From the NCBI RefSeq assembly GCF_001274785.1, contig NZ_LHPI01000011.1, positions 20,705 through 84,704 of the forward strand: a DNA stretch of 64,000 nucleotides, in the 5' to 3' direction. Position 1 is the stretch's first letter. Every line of letters begins with the position of its first letter. The notes under the pieces are model-generated. The model was not told where the DNA came from and did no database searches. It worked only from the letters and a program-made list of their open reading frames with translations. The translations under genes were made by a program, and so were the position numbers. Origin of the DNA: Vibrio hepatarius. GTDB lineage: Bacteria; Pseudomonadota; Gammaproteobacteria; Enterobacterales; Vibrionaceae. Positions 49,781 through 59,375 of this stretch are shown here, one piece after another.

Positions 49781-50176
49781 ATGGCTATTTCTTTCGACAA
49801 TGCTTTGGGTATCCACCAACACACGGTGGGAGTGCGCGAGCGCAATGCTGAGGTGATTTCCACCAACATTGCTCAAGCCAACACGCCTGGTTATAAATCG
49901 AAAGGTATGGACTTCCAAAAAGCTTTGCAGGCGGCAACGTCGGAGGCAAGTATTGGTCTTAACCGTACGGATGGTCGGCATATTGCTGCCTCTACACGAG
50001 TGACAGGGGAAGTGATGTATCGTCTTCCAACGCAACCTGACACTGGTGACGGCAACACGGTAGATATGGATTTAGAACGTAACTTGTTCATGCAAAACCA
50101 AATCAGACACCAAGCGTCACTGGACTTCCTAGGAAGTAAATTCAAGAACTTAACGAAAGCGATCAAAGGGGAATAA
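49781..50176 (+). CDS. flgB: Flagellar proximal rod protein FlgB
   Basis: Rod protein, 131 residues. The conserved N-terminal region has NAEVISTNIAQANTPGYKSK, the ANxxTPGYK rod/hook signature; the C-terminal motif is FMQNQIRHQASLDFLGSKF. Exported by the flagellar type III system without a cleaved signal. First gene of the flgBCDE group, 4 nt before flgC. Confidence 0.96.
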   Translation: MAISFDNALGIHQHTVGVRERNAEVISTNIAQANTPGYKSKGMDFQKALQAATSEASIGLNRTDGRHIAASTRVTGEVMYRLPTQPDTGDGNTVDMDLERNLFMQNQIRHQASLDFLGSKFKNLTKAIKGE

Positions 50177-50180
50177 TTAG

Positions 50181-50597
50181 ATGAGCTTATTTAATGTATT
50201 CAATGTAACTGGTTCTGCCATGAGTGCTGAGTCTGTTCGTCTAAATACCACCTCAAGTAACTTGGCGAACGCAGACAGTATCTCTAGCTCGGCAAAAGAT
50301 ACTTATAAAGCTCGTCATGCAGTATTTGGCGCTGAATTAAGTAAGGCAAAGTATGGCAGTGACCATACGGTGCCGGTGAAAGTGATGGGTATCGTTGAAA
50401 GTGATAAGCCGCTTAGCGCGGAGTACAACCCTGAGCACCCACTAGCGAACGACGAAGGGTATATCTACAAACCTAACGTCAACGTGATGGAAGAAATGGC
50501 GAACATGATTTCTGCTTCTCGCTCGTACCAAACAAACGTGCAAGTGGCAGATGCAAGTAAACAAATGCTGCTGCGTACGCTGCAGATGGGTCAATAG
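50181..50597 (+). CDS. flgC: Flagellar proximal rod protein FlgC
   Basis: Rod protein of 138 residues. The N-terminal NTTSSNLANADSISS and C-terminal EEMANMISASRSYQTNVQV motifs are the family's helical export and assembly ends. It overlaps functionally with flgB, which is 4 nt upstream, and lies 17 nt before flgD. Confidence 0.96.
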   Translation: MSLFNVFNVTGSAMSAESVRLNTTSSNLANADSISSSAKDTYKARHAVFGAELSKAKYGSDHTVPVKVMGIVESDKPLSAEYNPEHPLANDEGYIYKPNVNVMEEMANMISASRSYQTNVQVADASKQMLLRTLQMGQ

Positions 50598-50614
50598 GGA
50601 TAAGGAGGTAACGT

Positions 50615-51325
50615 ATGGCCGGTGGCATTAATAATGTTGGTCAAAACAGCTTGTCCTATATCGACCAGCTAAAACAGATCCAAGACAAGAATAAGCCGAA
50701 TGAGACCACAGGTAAGCAAGACCTCAAGCAGGAAGACTTCTTATCTCTACTCACCAAGCAGCTTGCTCAGCAAGATCCGTTTAAGCCGGTTAGTAATGAC
50801 CAGATGATTGCGCAAATGGCGTCATTCGCTACTGTCGATGGTATCGGTAAAATGAACAACCAGTTTGAAACGCTGAACGCTTCGATGACGTCGAATCAGG
50901 CGCTTCAAGCCTCATCTTTGGTTGGTCGTGATGTATTGGTACCGGGTGCAGCTGGCGTGAAGAAGAATGACGGCGGTATGGCTGCCATGGTGAAACTACC
51001 TCAATCTGTCGATAACTTGATGGTGAGAATAGAAGACCAAATGGGACAGCTAATCAGAACATTTGATGTAGGCTCATCACCAGCAGGTGATAACCGCGTG
51101 GAATGGGACGGTAAAGATCAAAACGGTAACCCATTGCCGGCTGGCAAATACAAGGTGAAAGCCGCTGGTTTGCTGGATGGAGAATCGAAAGAGTTTGAGG
51201 TTTCGACCTATGCAAACGTCAATAGCGTTCTTCTTGGTAAAGGCGATGGTAACGTACTGCTCAATCTGGCTGGCTTTGAGTCGCCAGTTCGACTTGCTGA
51301 AGTACTAGAAGTTGGTAAAGCGTAG
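50615..51325 (+). CDS. flgD: Flagellar hook-capping protein FlgD
   Basis: Hook scaffold protein of 236 residues, required for FlgE polymerisation and later discarded. The N-terminus (about 40-75) carries the conserved QEDFLSLLTKQLAQQDPFKP and QMIAQMASFATVDGI motifs; the C-terminal half has the FlgD Ig-like/tudor part with FDVGSSPAGDNRVEWDGKDQ. Strong ribosome-binding site AAGGAGGT. Confidence 0.96.
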   Translation: MAGGINNVGQNSLSYIDQLKQIQDKNKPNETTGKQDLKQEDFLSLLTKQLAQQDPFKPVSNDQMIAQMASFATVDGIGKMNNQFETLNASMTSNQALQASSLVGRDVLVPGAAGVKKNDGGMAAMVKLPQSVDNLMVRIEDQMGQLIRTFDVGSSPAGDNRVEWDGKDQNGNPLPAGKYKVKAAGLLDGESKEFEVSTYANVNSVLLGKGDGNVLLNLAGFESPVRLAEVLEVGKA

Positions 51326-51368
51326 CTCTTGATAAAGTAGATATGCTAGCTAGATAGGAGATTTTGGA

Positions 51369-52673
51369 ATGTCATATGTTGCATTAAGCGGTCTATCCGC
51401 AGCTCAGTTAGATCTGAACACGACAAGTAACAACATTGCGAACGCGAACACGTTCGGCTTTAAAGAGTCACGCGCTGAGTTTGGCGATGTTTACTCTAAT
51501 TCACTGTTTACGAATGCGAAAACCACTCCTGGTGGCGGTGTGCAGGCTCAAAAAGTTGCCCAGCAATTCCATGAAGGTTCGAGCATTTACACAAACAACC
51601 CAATGGACCTACGTATCAGCGGTACAGGTTTCTTTGCGGTGGCAAAAGATCGCCTAACACCAGTTAGTAATGAGCTAACTCGTAACGGCGCGTTCCACCT
51701 CAATAAAGATAACTACATGGTAACGTCTAACGATGAGTTCCTGCTAGGTTACCAAGTGAACAAAGATACAGGCGATGTTCTGTCTTACGAGCCTACGCCA
51801 CTAAACATTCCAAAAGAATTTGGTAAGCCAAAGCAAACCGCTAACATCGAAGTTGGTGTAAACCTACCTGCTGGTGGTGAGTTAAAAGATCCGGCTCTGT
51901 TCGACTTCTCAGACCCTGAGACGTACAACCGCTCAACCTCTTCTACGATTTATGACTCTATGGGTCAGTCGTACAAGATGACCACTTATTACCTAAAAGA
52001 TCAGACCCAACCGAATACTTGGCAAGCGTATTACACCGTGACGGATAGTGCGGGTGAGAAGCCAGTCAATATCGCAGGCGGTGACGCGAGTTCACCAACG
52101 GGTCATGTTGGCCATACGATGAAGTTCAACAACGATGGTACTTTGGCGAGCATTAACAACGGCCAAAACATTGTGACTGAAGCGTTAGGCGCAGGGGCAA
52201 ACCCAATCGATATGAACGGTGCGGATGTTAACCAAACCCTGTCGTTTGGCTTAAGTGATGCGACTCAGTTTGCGGCACCATTTGAACTGACTAAGTTCGA
52301 TGAAGATGGCGCAACAACGGGTTTCTTAACGAAAGTCGATTTTGATGAGAACGGTAGCGTGCTAGGTACTTACTCAAACGGTGAAAACGTGACACTTGGT
52401 CGTGTGGCACTGGTTCGAGTAGCTAACGAGCAAGGTCTGGACAAAAAAGGCGGCACTCAGTGGGACTCAACTCAGTTCTCTGGTGATAAGATTTGGGGTG
52501 AATCTAACAAAGGTTCGTTCGGTTCTATCAACAGCGGTACTTTGGAGCAGTCTAACATCGATATGACGCAAGAGCTGGTGGATCTGATTTCTGCTCAGCG
52601 TAACTTCCAAGCGAACTCTCGTTCACTAGAAGTGCACAACCAGACTCAACAAAACATCCTACAGATCCGCTAA
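51369..52673 (+). CDS. flgE: Flagellar hook protein FlgE
   Basis: Main hook subunit of 434 residues. The N-terminal rod signature TTSNNIANANTFGFKESRAE and the C-terminal helix SNIDMTQELVDLISAQRNFQ pack into the hook core; the central D1/D2 region is variable as usual. Ribosome-binding site AGGAG. It is followed by two hairpins without a T-run, then the sigma-54 promoter of flgF. Confidence 0.96.
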   Translation: MSYVALSGLSAAQLDLNTTSNNIANANTFGFKESRAEFGDVYSNSLFTNAKTTPGGGVQAQKVAQQFHEGSSIYTNNPMDLRISGTGFFAVAKDRLTPVSNELTRNGAFHLNKDNYMVTSNDEFLLGYQVNKDTGDVLSYEPTPLNIPKEFGKPKQTANIEVGVNLPAGGELKDPALFDFSDPETYNRSTSSTIYDSMGQSYKMTTYYLKDQTQPNTWQAYYTVTDSAGEKPVNIAGGDASSPTGHVGHTMKFNNDGTLASINNGQNIVTEALGAGANPIDMNGADVNQTLSFGLSDATQFAAPFELTKFDEDGATTGFLTKVDFDENGSVLGTYSNGENVTLGRVALVRVANEQGLDKKGGTQWDSTQFSGDKIWGESNKGSFGSINSGTLEQSNIDMTQELVDLISAQRNFQANSRSLEVHNQTQQNILQIR

Positions 52674-52710
52674 TCTAGGATTGATTGAGTTAACCATTCG
52701 CAATCTTCTG

Positions 52711-52763
52711 CATAGTAAGCTGGCGGCAAAAGTCAGCTTACTATGATTGCCACTCGCGGCAAT
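52711..52763 (+). other. Two hairpins between flgE and flgF
   Basis: A perfect 12-bp stem (CATAGTAAGCTG / CAGCTTACTATG, 52711-52745) is followed at once by a smaller stem ATTGCC / GGCAAT (52746-52763). No T-run follows either. They may stabilise the 3' end of the flgBCDE transcript. Confidence 0.6.
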
Positions 52764-52834
52764 GCCCCTCTGACTACACAATGTCCTTTCCGTATTTATC
52801 ACTCAACTAATTGAAAATAAAAGATTTAAATAGT

Positions 52835-52851
52835 TGGCACGCCGATTGCTT
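52835..52851 (+). promoter_or_regulatory. Sigma-54 promoter of the flgF operon
   Basis: TTGGCACGCCGATTGCT is a perfect match to the -24/-12 consensus (TGGCACG-N4-TTGCW) and lies 35 nt before the flgF start. It would drive flgFGHIJ. Confidence 0.92.
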
Positions 52852-52885
52852 TTAATGATCTGAATTATGATTGTTGGAGCAAATT

Positions 52886-53635
52886 ATGGATCGCGCACTC
52901 TATCTCGCTATGAGCGGTGCCAAGCAGAATATGCAGGCATTGCAGCTTAGATCAAACAACTTAGCAAACGTCAGTACCACGGGTTTCCGTGCTGATTTGG
53001 CGCAAGCTCGTTCTATGCAAGCTTATGGCGATGGTCTACCGACTCGTGTGTTTAGCATGACAGAGCGTCCGGGACATAACTTTCAACAAGGCAGCGTGAT
53101 CACCACAGGTCGTGACCTTGACGCTACAGTTCAGGGTGAAGGCTGGATTGCGGTTATGGATAAGATGGGCAAAGAAGGTCTGACTCGTAACGGCAACTTT
53201 AAAATCGACGCAAACGGTCTGCTGACCAGCGGCAACGGCAATCTGGTTTTAGGTGAGAACGGTGCTCCAATCACTCTGCCTATCCCAGTCAGCAAGGTCG
53301 AAATTGGTACTGATGGCACAATCTCTGTCGTTCCACAAGGTGCCCCAGCCGATGCAATGGAAATCGTTGACCGTATCAAGCTGACCAGAACCAACAATCA
53401 ATCACTATTCAAAGATGTAAACGGATTATTCCGTGCCAAAGATCCTAATGCGGCATACGAAGCGGATGCCGGAGTTAAGTTGCTCACAGGTGCACTTGAA
53501 GGCAGTAACGTTAATGCTGTCGGTGAAATGACCAGCCTGATTGACCTACAGCGTCAGTTTGAAATGCAGGTCAAGATGATGAGCACAGCAGAAGAAATGG
53601 ACAAGTCGTCTGACAGTCTGCTTCGTATGAGTTAA
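52886..53635 (+). CDS. flgF: Flagellar basal-body rod protein FlgF
   Basis: Distal rod protein, 249 residues from ATG 52886 (MDRALYLAMSGAKQNM), which has GGAGCAA upstream; a start five codons earlier is possible but unlike the family. It has the usual export region RSNNLANVSTTGFRADLAQA and C-terminal GSNVNAVGEMTSLIDLQRQF. First gene of the second flg transcription unit. Confidence 0.95.
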   Translation: MDRALYLAMSGAKQNMQALQLRSNNLANVSTTGFRADLAQARSMQAYGDGLPTRVFSMTERPGHNFQQGSVITTGRDLDATVQGEGWIAVMDKMGKEGLTRNGNFKIDANGLLTSGNGNLVLGENGAPITLPIPVSKVEIGTDGTISVVPQGAPADAMEIVDRIKLTRTNNQSLFKDVNGLFRAKDPNAAYEADAGVKLLTGALEGSNVNAVGEMTSLIDLQRQFEMQVKMMSTAEEMDKSSDSLLRMS

Positions 53636-53654
53636 TAGATTTTAGGAGATAACT

Positions 53655-54443
53655 ATGCATCCGGCACTATGGGTAAGTAAAACGGGTTTAGACGCCCAAC
53701 AAACCAATATTTCAACGATTTCGAACAACTTGGCGAACGCCTCGACCGTCGGTTACAAAAAGAGCCGCGCGGTATTCGAAGATCTTTTCTACCAAAATAT
53801 TAACCAACCTGGCGGTCAGTCATCACAGAACACTGAACTGCCAAGTGGTTTGATGTTAGGCGCGGGTTCAAAAGTGGTGGCGACGCAGAAAGTGCATACC
53901 CAAGGTAATACCCAAACCACTAACAACAGCCTCGATATGATGATCGAAGGTGACGGTTTTTTCCAAATCCTGATGCCGGACGGCAATATCGGCTACACGC
54001 GTAACGGTCAGTTTACCGTGAACGATGAAGGCGTGATTGTGACATCTGGCGCTGGCTATGCGTTAGAACCAGAAATTGCGATTCCAGAAGACGCAATCAG
54101 CATCACTATTGGTACCGACGGTGAAGTTTCGGTGCGCTTACGTGGTCAACAAGACAACCAAGTGGTCGGTCAGATCGCGACCGTTGACTTCGTTAACCCA
54201 GGCGGCCTAGAGCCAATCGGTCAGAACTTGTACCTACCTACTGGCGCTAGTGGTGACCCACAAGAAGGCGTTCCGGGTTTCGACGGTTTTGGTGAAGTTA
54301 GACAGTCCATGCTCGAAACCTCAAACGTTAACGTTACCGAAGAACTCGTCAATATGATCGAAGCCCAGCGCGTTTACGAAATGAACTCTAAAGTCATTTC
54401 GGCGGTGGACAAGATGATGAGCTTTGTTAACCAGCAACTTTAA
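53655..54443 (+). CDS. flgG: Flagellar distal rod protein FlgG
   Basis: Main distal rod protein, 262 residues. The N-terminal SNNLANASTVGYKKSRAVFE and C-terminal LETSNVNVTEELVNMIEAQR motifs identify the family; the segment IPEDAISITIGTDGEVSVRL is conserved in FlgG. Good ribosome-binding site (AGGAG). Co-transcribed with flgF (19 nt gap) and flgH. Confidence 0.96.
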   Translation: MHPALWVSKTGLDAQQTNISTISNNLANASTVGYKKSRAVFEDLFYQNINQPGGQSSQNTELPSGLMLGAGSKVVATQKVHTQGNTQTTNNSLDMMIEGDGFFQILMPDGNIGYTRNGQFTVNDEGVIVTSGAGYALEPEIAIPEDAISITIGTDGEVSVRLRGQQDNQVVGQIATVDFVNPGGLEPIGQNLYLPTGASGDPQEGVPGFDGFGEVRQSMLETSNVNVTEELVNMIEAQRVYEMNSKVISAVDKMMSFVNQQL

Positions 54444-54467
54444 TCGCGCAGCGTAGAGGATAGATCG

Positions 54468-55247
54468 ATGACCCGTATACTTGCTCTATTGGTGGTAACT
54501 GTTTTATCAGGCTGTAGCTTGTTGCCGCCGCCAATTGAATCATCTGATGTTGTTCAAGGCACCACGACTGTTGATGCGGTTGAAGGTGATAAATCTAGCG
54601 AAGACGAAAGCGGCATCGTCGATACACTACGCGGCAGAAAAGATCCGGTGGCAGGTGATCCAGCTTGGGCACCAATTCACCCTAAACACCAACCAGAACA
54701 CTACGCAGCGGAAACGGGTTCACTGTTCAGCGCGGCACGTTCAACGAGTCTTTATGACGACTCTAAGCCTCGTGGCATCGGTGACATCATTACCGTTACC
54801 TTGGACGAAAGCACCAAAGCGGCAAAAAGCTCTGATGCAGACCTGTCGAAAAATAACGACTCATCGATGGATCCGCTTGAAGTCGGCGGTCAACAGCTAA
54901 CGATTGGCGATTACAATTTCTCGTACAACCTGAGTAATGACAACTCATTCAGCGGCAGCGCAGAGGCAAACCAAAGCAATAGCATTTCCGGTTCGATTAC
55001 TGTTGAGGTTATTGAGGTGCTGGCAAACGGCAACTTAGTGATTCGCGGCGAGAAATGGCTGACTCTGAATACAGGTGATGAATATATTCGCTTGAGTGGC
55101 ACCATTCGTCCAGACGACATTTCTTACGATAATACAATTGCTTCCAATCGTATTTCGAATGCACGCATCCAATACTCGGGTACTGGAACCAACCAAGATA
55201 TGCAAGAACCTGGATTCTTGGCACGATTCTTCAATGTATCTCTCTAA
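54468..55247 (+). CDS. flgH: Flagellar L-ring lipoprotein FlgH
   Basis: Forms the L ring around the distal rod in the outer membrane. The 259 residues begin with a lipoprotein signal ([16 protein letters not shown], acceptor C16). The conserved [40 protein letters not shown] and [14 protein letters not shown] motifs follow. Slightly longer than the enteric protein because of an acidic N-terminal insertion (about 25-60). Confidence 0.95.
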   Translation: MTRILALLVVTVLSGCSLLPPPIESSDVVQGTTTVDAVEGDKSSEDESGIVDTLRGRKDPVAGDPAWAPIHPKHQPEHYAAETGSLFSAARSTSLYDDSKPRGIGDIITVTLDESTKAAKSSDADLSKNNDSSMDPLEVGGQQLTIGDYNFSYNLSNDNSFSGSAEANQSNSISGSITVEVIEVLANGNLVIRGEKWLTLNTGDEYIRLSGTIRPDDISYDNTIASNRISNARIQYSGTGTNQDMQEPGFLARFFNVSL

Positions 55248-55298
55248 TCCCGTCTGAAGTCGCTTTTTTGGCACAGAGTTAGAGTGAAAGGTATTCCG

Positions 55299-56390
55299 AT
55301 GAAGAAGTTGATTCTATTAATTACCAGCGCGTTATTGCTGGCAACGCATGCCCAGGCAGCACGTATTAAAGACGTCTCGCAAGTCGCAGGCGTGCGTAGT
55401 AACCAACTTGTTGGCTACGGTTTGGTGACAGGCCTCCCTGGTACTGGCGAATCAACTCCTTTTACTGATCAAAGCTTTAATGCCATGCTGCAGAAGTTTG
55501 GCATTCAACTTCCACCGGGTACGAAACCAAAAACGAAAAACGTTGCGGCGGTTATTGTTACCGCTGAGTTGCCTGCTTTCTCAAAACAAGGCCAGACAAT
55601 CGACGTAACGGTTTCATCTGTCGGCGCGGCAAAAAGCTTGCGTGGCGGCACACTGATGCAAACCATGCTGAAAGGTCTCGACGGGCAAATCTATGCCGTA
55701 GCACAAGGCAACCTTGTGGTAAGCGGTTTCAGTGCGACGGGCGCGGATGGTTCGAAGATCGTCGGTAACAACCCGACGGCGGGCATGATTTCAAATGGTG
55801 CGATTGTTGAACGCGAAATCCCAACACCGTTCAGCCGCGGTGACTTCATTACCTTTAACCTACTTGAATCGGATTTTACCACTGCGCAGCGTATGGCAGA
55901 CGCGGTGAACAACTTCTTAGGCCCACAGATGGCCTCTGCGGTAGACGCGACCTCGGTAAAAGTGCGTGCGCCGCGTGATATCTCCCAACGCGTTGCCTTC
56001 TTATCGGCAATCGAAAATCTAGAATTTAACCCAGCTGAAGGTTCAGCGAAAATCATCGTCAACTCTCGCACCGGCACTATCGTTGTCGGCAAGCATGTGC
56101 GCCTTAAGCCTGCTGCTGTCACTCACGGTGGTATGACCGTAGCGATCAAAGAAAACCTCAACGTCAGCCAGCCGAACGCGTTCAGTGGCGGTGAAACCGT
56201 GGTTGTTCCAGATAGCGAGATTGAAGTGACCGAAGAGCAGGGCAAGATGTTTAAGTTCGAACCGGGTCTAACGCTTGATGATTTGGTTCGTGCAGTCAAC
56301 GAAGTCGGTGCTGCACCATCTGATTTAATGGCTATCTTGCAAGCGCTGAAGCAAGCGGGTGCGATTGAAGGCCAACTGATTATTATTTGA
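55299..56390 (+). CDS. flgI: Flagellar P-ring protein FlgI
   Basis: Forms the P ring in the peptidoglycan layer. 363 residues from ATG 55299, the start that begins the signal peptide [20 protein letters not shown] and has AAAGG upstream; a GTG at 55284 is also open. Conserved motifs include [29 protein letters not shown] and the C-terminal [20 protein letters not shown]. FlgA, its chaperone, is encoded upstream. Confidence 0.95.
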   Translation: MKKLILLITSALLLATHAQAARIKDVSQVAGVRSNQLVGYGLVTGLPGTGESTPFTDQSFNAMLQKFGIQLPPGTKPKTKNVAAVIVTAELPAFSKQGQTIDVTVSSVGAAKSLRGGTLMQTMLKGLDGQIYAVAQGNLVVSGFSATGADGSKIVGNNPTAGMISNGAIVEREIPTPFSRGDFITFNLLESDFTTAQRMADAVNNFLGPQMASAVDATSVKVRAPRDISQRVAFLSAIENLEFNPAEGSAKIIVNSRTGTIVVGKHVRLKPAAVTHGGMTVAIKENLNVSQPNAFSGGETVVVPDSEIEVTEEQGKMFKFEPGLTLDDLVRAVNEVGAAPSDLMAILQALKQAGAIEGQLIII

Positions 56391-56401
56391 TGGAGCTGAA
56401 G

Positions 56402-57340
56402 ATGATCAATAACGGAACTGACATTGGCTTTATTCACGACATTGCAGGACTTGACCAACTTCGTAAGCAAGCGGTCAACGGTGATGAGAACAGTGAGAAA
56501 GAAGCGCTAACGGCGGCAGCTAAACAATTTGAAGCTATCTTCACTTCGATGTTGTTTAAGTCAATGCGTGATGCGAACTCATCGTTCGAATCGGGGCTGA
56601 TGGATAGCCAGAATCAACAATTCTATCGCCAGATGATGGATGAGCAGATGGCGAGTGAACTGAGTTCATCAGGCTCGTTAGGTCTAGCGGATATGATTGT
56701 TGCTCAATTAACGTCTGGTTCGGTAGAGAACCCAAGCGCGGCAAATCGAAATACCGATTTTGAATCCTTGATGAAGAAAGTTGACCAGACGAGACGTGCG
56801 CGTGCCCAGCAACCAGAAGTGGAAATCGCTAAGCAAGCGGAAGTGTCAGCACCGGCACTCGCGCCGAAGCAGCGTCATTCGTTTGATTCTCCTGAATCTT
56901 TTGTGTCCTCAATGCGCCCTTATGCGGAAAAAGCCGCGAACGCGTTGGGTGTGGACTCGTCCTTACTGTTAGCACAAGCGGCACTTGAAACGGGCTGGGG
57001 ACAAAAGCTAGTTGCCAATAGCCGTGGTAGCAGCAACAACTTATTCAATATCAAAGCGGATAAAAGTTGGGGTGGCGACAAAGTGGCGACGCAAACTTTG
57101 GAATACCATCAAGGTGTGCCTGTTAAAGAACGCGCGGCTTTCCGCTCTTACGCAAACTTTGAAGAGAGCTTTAACGACTACGTGCGCTTCTTACACGATA
57201 ACCCTCGTTACACATTAGCACTGCGTCACGGTGGCAGTTCGGAACAGTTCATCCAAGGTATCCATAAAGCCGGATACGCGACAGACCCTCAGTACGCCGA
57301 CAAGGTGCTGAAGGTGAAAGCGAAAATTGACCAAATGTAA
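56402..57340 (+). CDS. flgJ: Rod-capping protein and peptidoglycan hydrolase FlgJ
   Basis: Two-domain protein: an N-terminal rod-capping part (about 25-105, AAKQFEAIFTSMLFKSMRDA and GLMDSQNQQFYRQMMDEQMA) and a C-terminal glucosaminidase domain (about 160-310) with the catalytic Glu in LLAQAALETGWG. 312 residues from ATG 56402, which has GGAG 7 nt upstream; the earlier ATG at 56390 overlaps the flgI stop but lacks a ribosome-binding site. Ends with a terminator. Confidence 0.94.
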   Translation: MINNGTDIGFIHDIAGLDQLRKQAVNGDENSEKEALTAAAKQFEAIFTSMLFKSMRDANSSFESGLMDSQNQQFYRQMMDEQMASELSSSGSLGLADMIVAQLTSGSVENPSAANRNTDFESLMKKVDQTRRARAQQPEVEIAKQAEVSAPALAPKQRHSFDSPESFVSSMRPYAEKAANALGVDSSLLLAQAALETGWGQKLVANSRGSSNNLFNIKADKSWGGDKVATQTLEYHQGVPVKERAAFRSYANFEESFNDYVRFLHDNPRYTLALRHGGSSEQFIQGIHKAGYATDPQYADKVLKVKAKIDQM

Positions 57341-57351
57341 CTCGCGACATT

Positions 57352-57377
57352 GAGCTCACCAATCGGTGAGCTTTTTA
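57352..57377 (+). terminator. Terminator after flgJ
   Basis: AGCTCACC / GGTGAGCT stem with a short loop and T5 tail, 12 nt after the flgJ stop. Confidence 0.88.
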
Positions 57378-57417
57378 TTTTCAGCCACTTATTCCTCTTT
57401 GTTCTTCGTTTTTGTCT

Positions 57418-57435
57418 TTGGCATATAACTTGCTT
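57418..57435 (+). promoter_or_regulatory. Sigma-54 promoter of flgKL
   Basis: TTGGCATATAACTTGCTT keeps GG and GC exactly 10 nt apart and is close to consensus. It is 57 nt before the flgK start. Confidence 0.85.
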
Positions 57436-57491
57436 TCCATAACTACAGATATTCAGTTAACTCTGATTTAGTAAGGTTTCTTGGGGGCAAT

Positions 57492-59366
57492 ATGGCGTCA
57501 GATCTTCTGAATCTAGGTGCGCAGAGCGTACTAACGGCTCAGAGACAACTCAACACCACCGGTCATAACATCTCTAATGTGAATACAGAGGGTTATAGCC
57601 GTCAGTCGGTGATACAAGGCACAAATATGCCACGCCAGTACGGCGGGGAAACTTACGGCATGGGCGTCCATGTGGAAAAAGTTCGCCGCTCATGGGATCA
57701 GTTTGCCGTCAACGAACTCAACATGTCGACCACCAACTTTGGTCGTCGCACCGATGATGAAGCCAATCTAGAAATGCTGTCTAGCATGCTGTCTTCAGTA
57801 GCATCGAAAAAAATCCCTGAGAACCTCAACGAATGGTTCGACGCAGTTAAATCTCTTGCCGACTCACCGAATGATGTCGGTGCGCGTAAAGTGGTGTTAG
57901 AGAAAGCCGCATTGGTTACGCAAAACCTTAATGACTTTCAAGAGTCGATACGAATTCAATCCGATGTGACTAATAAGCAGCTCGACGTTGCCGTGGAACG
58001 CATGAACCAAATCGGGATTGAGATTCGAGATCTACACCGTTTGATGATGCGCACCCCAGGTCCTCACAATGACTTGATGGACGAGCACGAGCAACTTATC
58101 AATGAGCTATCTGAGTACACCAAAGTCACGGTTACGCCGCGTAAAAATGCAGAAGGTTTCAACGTGTTTATCGGCAACGGTCATACGCTGGTTTCGGGTA
58201 CCGAAGCGAGTGAGCTGACCATGATTGACGGTTACCCAGACGTACATCAGCGCCGTCTTGCGATGATTGAAGGCAAAGGCATTAAAGCGATCACAACTAA
58301 GGATATTGGTGGTAAGTTTGGCGCTATGTTGTCGATGCGCGACGAAAAGCTGCCGCAGTTGCTAGATGAGCTGGGCAAAATGGCAACGGCATTCTCACAT
58401 GAAGTAAATACCCTGCAATCGCAAGGTCTGGATTTACGCGGCAATGTCGGCGGTCTTATTTTTACAGACGTTAACTCAGACGTGGTGGCAAAATCTCGTG
58501 TCGTTACCGGAGCTGGTTCCAATGCGGAGCTGGCCGTTTATATCGAAGATACTAGTCAAATCACCGCTGGGGAGTATTCGCTGCAATACAACGGTGGGGA
58601 ATACTACTTAACTCGCCCTAATGGCGAGCAGTTTGCCGTACCTGTAGTGGATAACGCGATTAGCGTTGATGGTCTGCGAATTGAAATTAACCAGAACTTG
58701 GCATCTGGTGAGCGTGTCTTGCTACGTCCGACCCGAAATGCGGCTGGACAAATCAAGATGGAAACAAACGACCCAACGCATATAGCTGCGCAAAGCTATG
58801 AAGCCTCTACGACATTCGCTCAAGGTACTGCTCAGTTTGCGATTGAGAAAGCGGGCGATTTGCGCGAGTTTGAAGTGGTGATTTCTCCTGATGGGAAACA
58901 GTTTGCCGTTACCGATACCAAAGGCAAAGTGTTACTGCCGCCACAAAGCTATCCGCCAACAGGTGTCGTTACCGTGCTAGGAACCAGTTTTGAGCTGACA
59001 GACGGCGCGCTACCGAACGATAAATTCACGGCAAACCTTGTTCCGTCGGAAGGGGACAACGGTAACTTGCTGAAAATGCAAAATATCCAAACCGACAAAA
59101 AGCTTAACGATGGTGAGTCGACCGTGTTGGATATTTACCACAACTTAAATACCGATGTGGGTCTGCAAACGTCCACTGCCTCTCGTCTAACCGATGTGGC
59201 TCGTTTGGAAAAAGAGGCCGCGCAAGAGCGTGTCGCGTCGATTTCTGGCGTCAACTTGGACGAAGAAGCGGCAAACATGATGAAGTTTCAACAAGCATAC
59301 ATGGCATCGTCGCGCATCATGCAGGCGGCGAATGACACCTTTAACACCATTTTGGCACTGCGATAG
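57492..59366 (+). CDS. flgK: Hook-associated protein FlgK (HAP1)
   Basis: First hook-filament junction protein, 624 residues. The N-terminal TTGHNISNVNTEGYSRQSV and C-terminal LDEEAANMMKFQQAYMASSR helices pair in the junction. It is longer than the enteric protein because the variable middle (about 300-560) is larger, as usual in Vibrio. Its export chaperone FlgN is encoded in the same window. Confidence 0.96.
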   Translation: MASDLLNLGAQSVLTAQRQLNTTGHNISNVNTEGYSRQSVIQGTNMPRQYGGETYGMGVHVEKVRRSWDQFAVNELNMSTTNFGRRTDDEANLEMLSSMLSSVASKKIPENLNEWFDAVKSLADSPNDVGARKVVLEKAALVTQNLNDFQESIRIQSDVTNKQLDVAVERMNQIGIEIRDLHRLMMRTPGPHNDLMDEHEQLINELSEYTKVTVTPRKNAEGFNVFIGNGHTLVSGTEASELTMIDGYPDVHQRRLAMIEGKGIKAITTKDIGGKFGAMLSMRDEKLPQLLDELGKMATAFSHEVNTLQSQGLDLRGNVGGLIFTDVNSDVVAKSRVVTGAGSNAELAVYIEDTSQITAGEYSLQYNGGEYYLTRPNGEQFAVPVVDNAISVDGLRIEINQNLASGERVLLRPTRNAAGQIKMETNDPTHIAAQSYEASTTFAQGTAQFAIEKAGDLREFEVVISPDGKQFAVTDTKGKVLLPPQSYPPTGVVTVLGTSFELTDGALPNDKFTANLVPSEGDNGNLLKMQNIQTDKKLNDGESTVLDIYHNLNTDVGLQTSTASRLTDVARLEKEAAQERVASISGVNLDEEAANMMKFQQAYMASSRIMQAANDTFNTILALR

Positions 59367-59375
59367 GAGGCGTAA

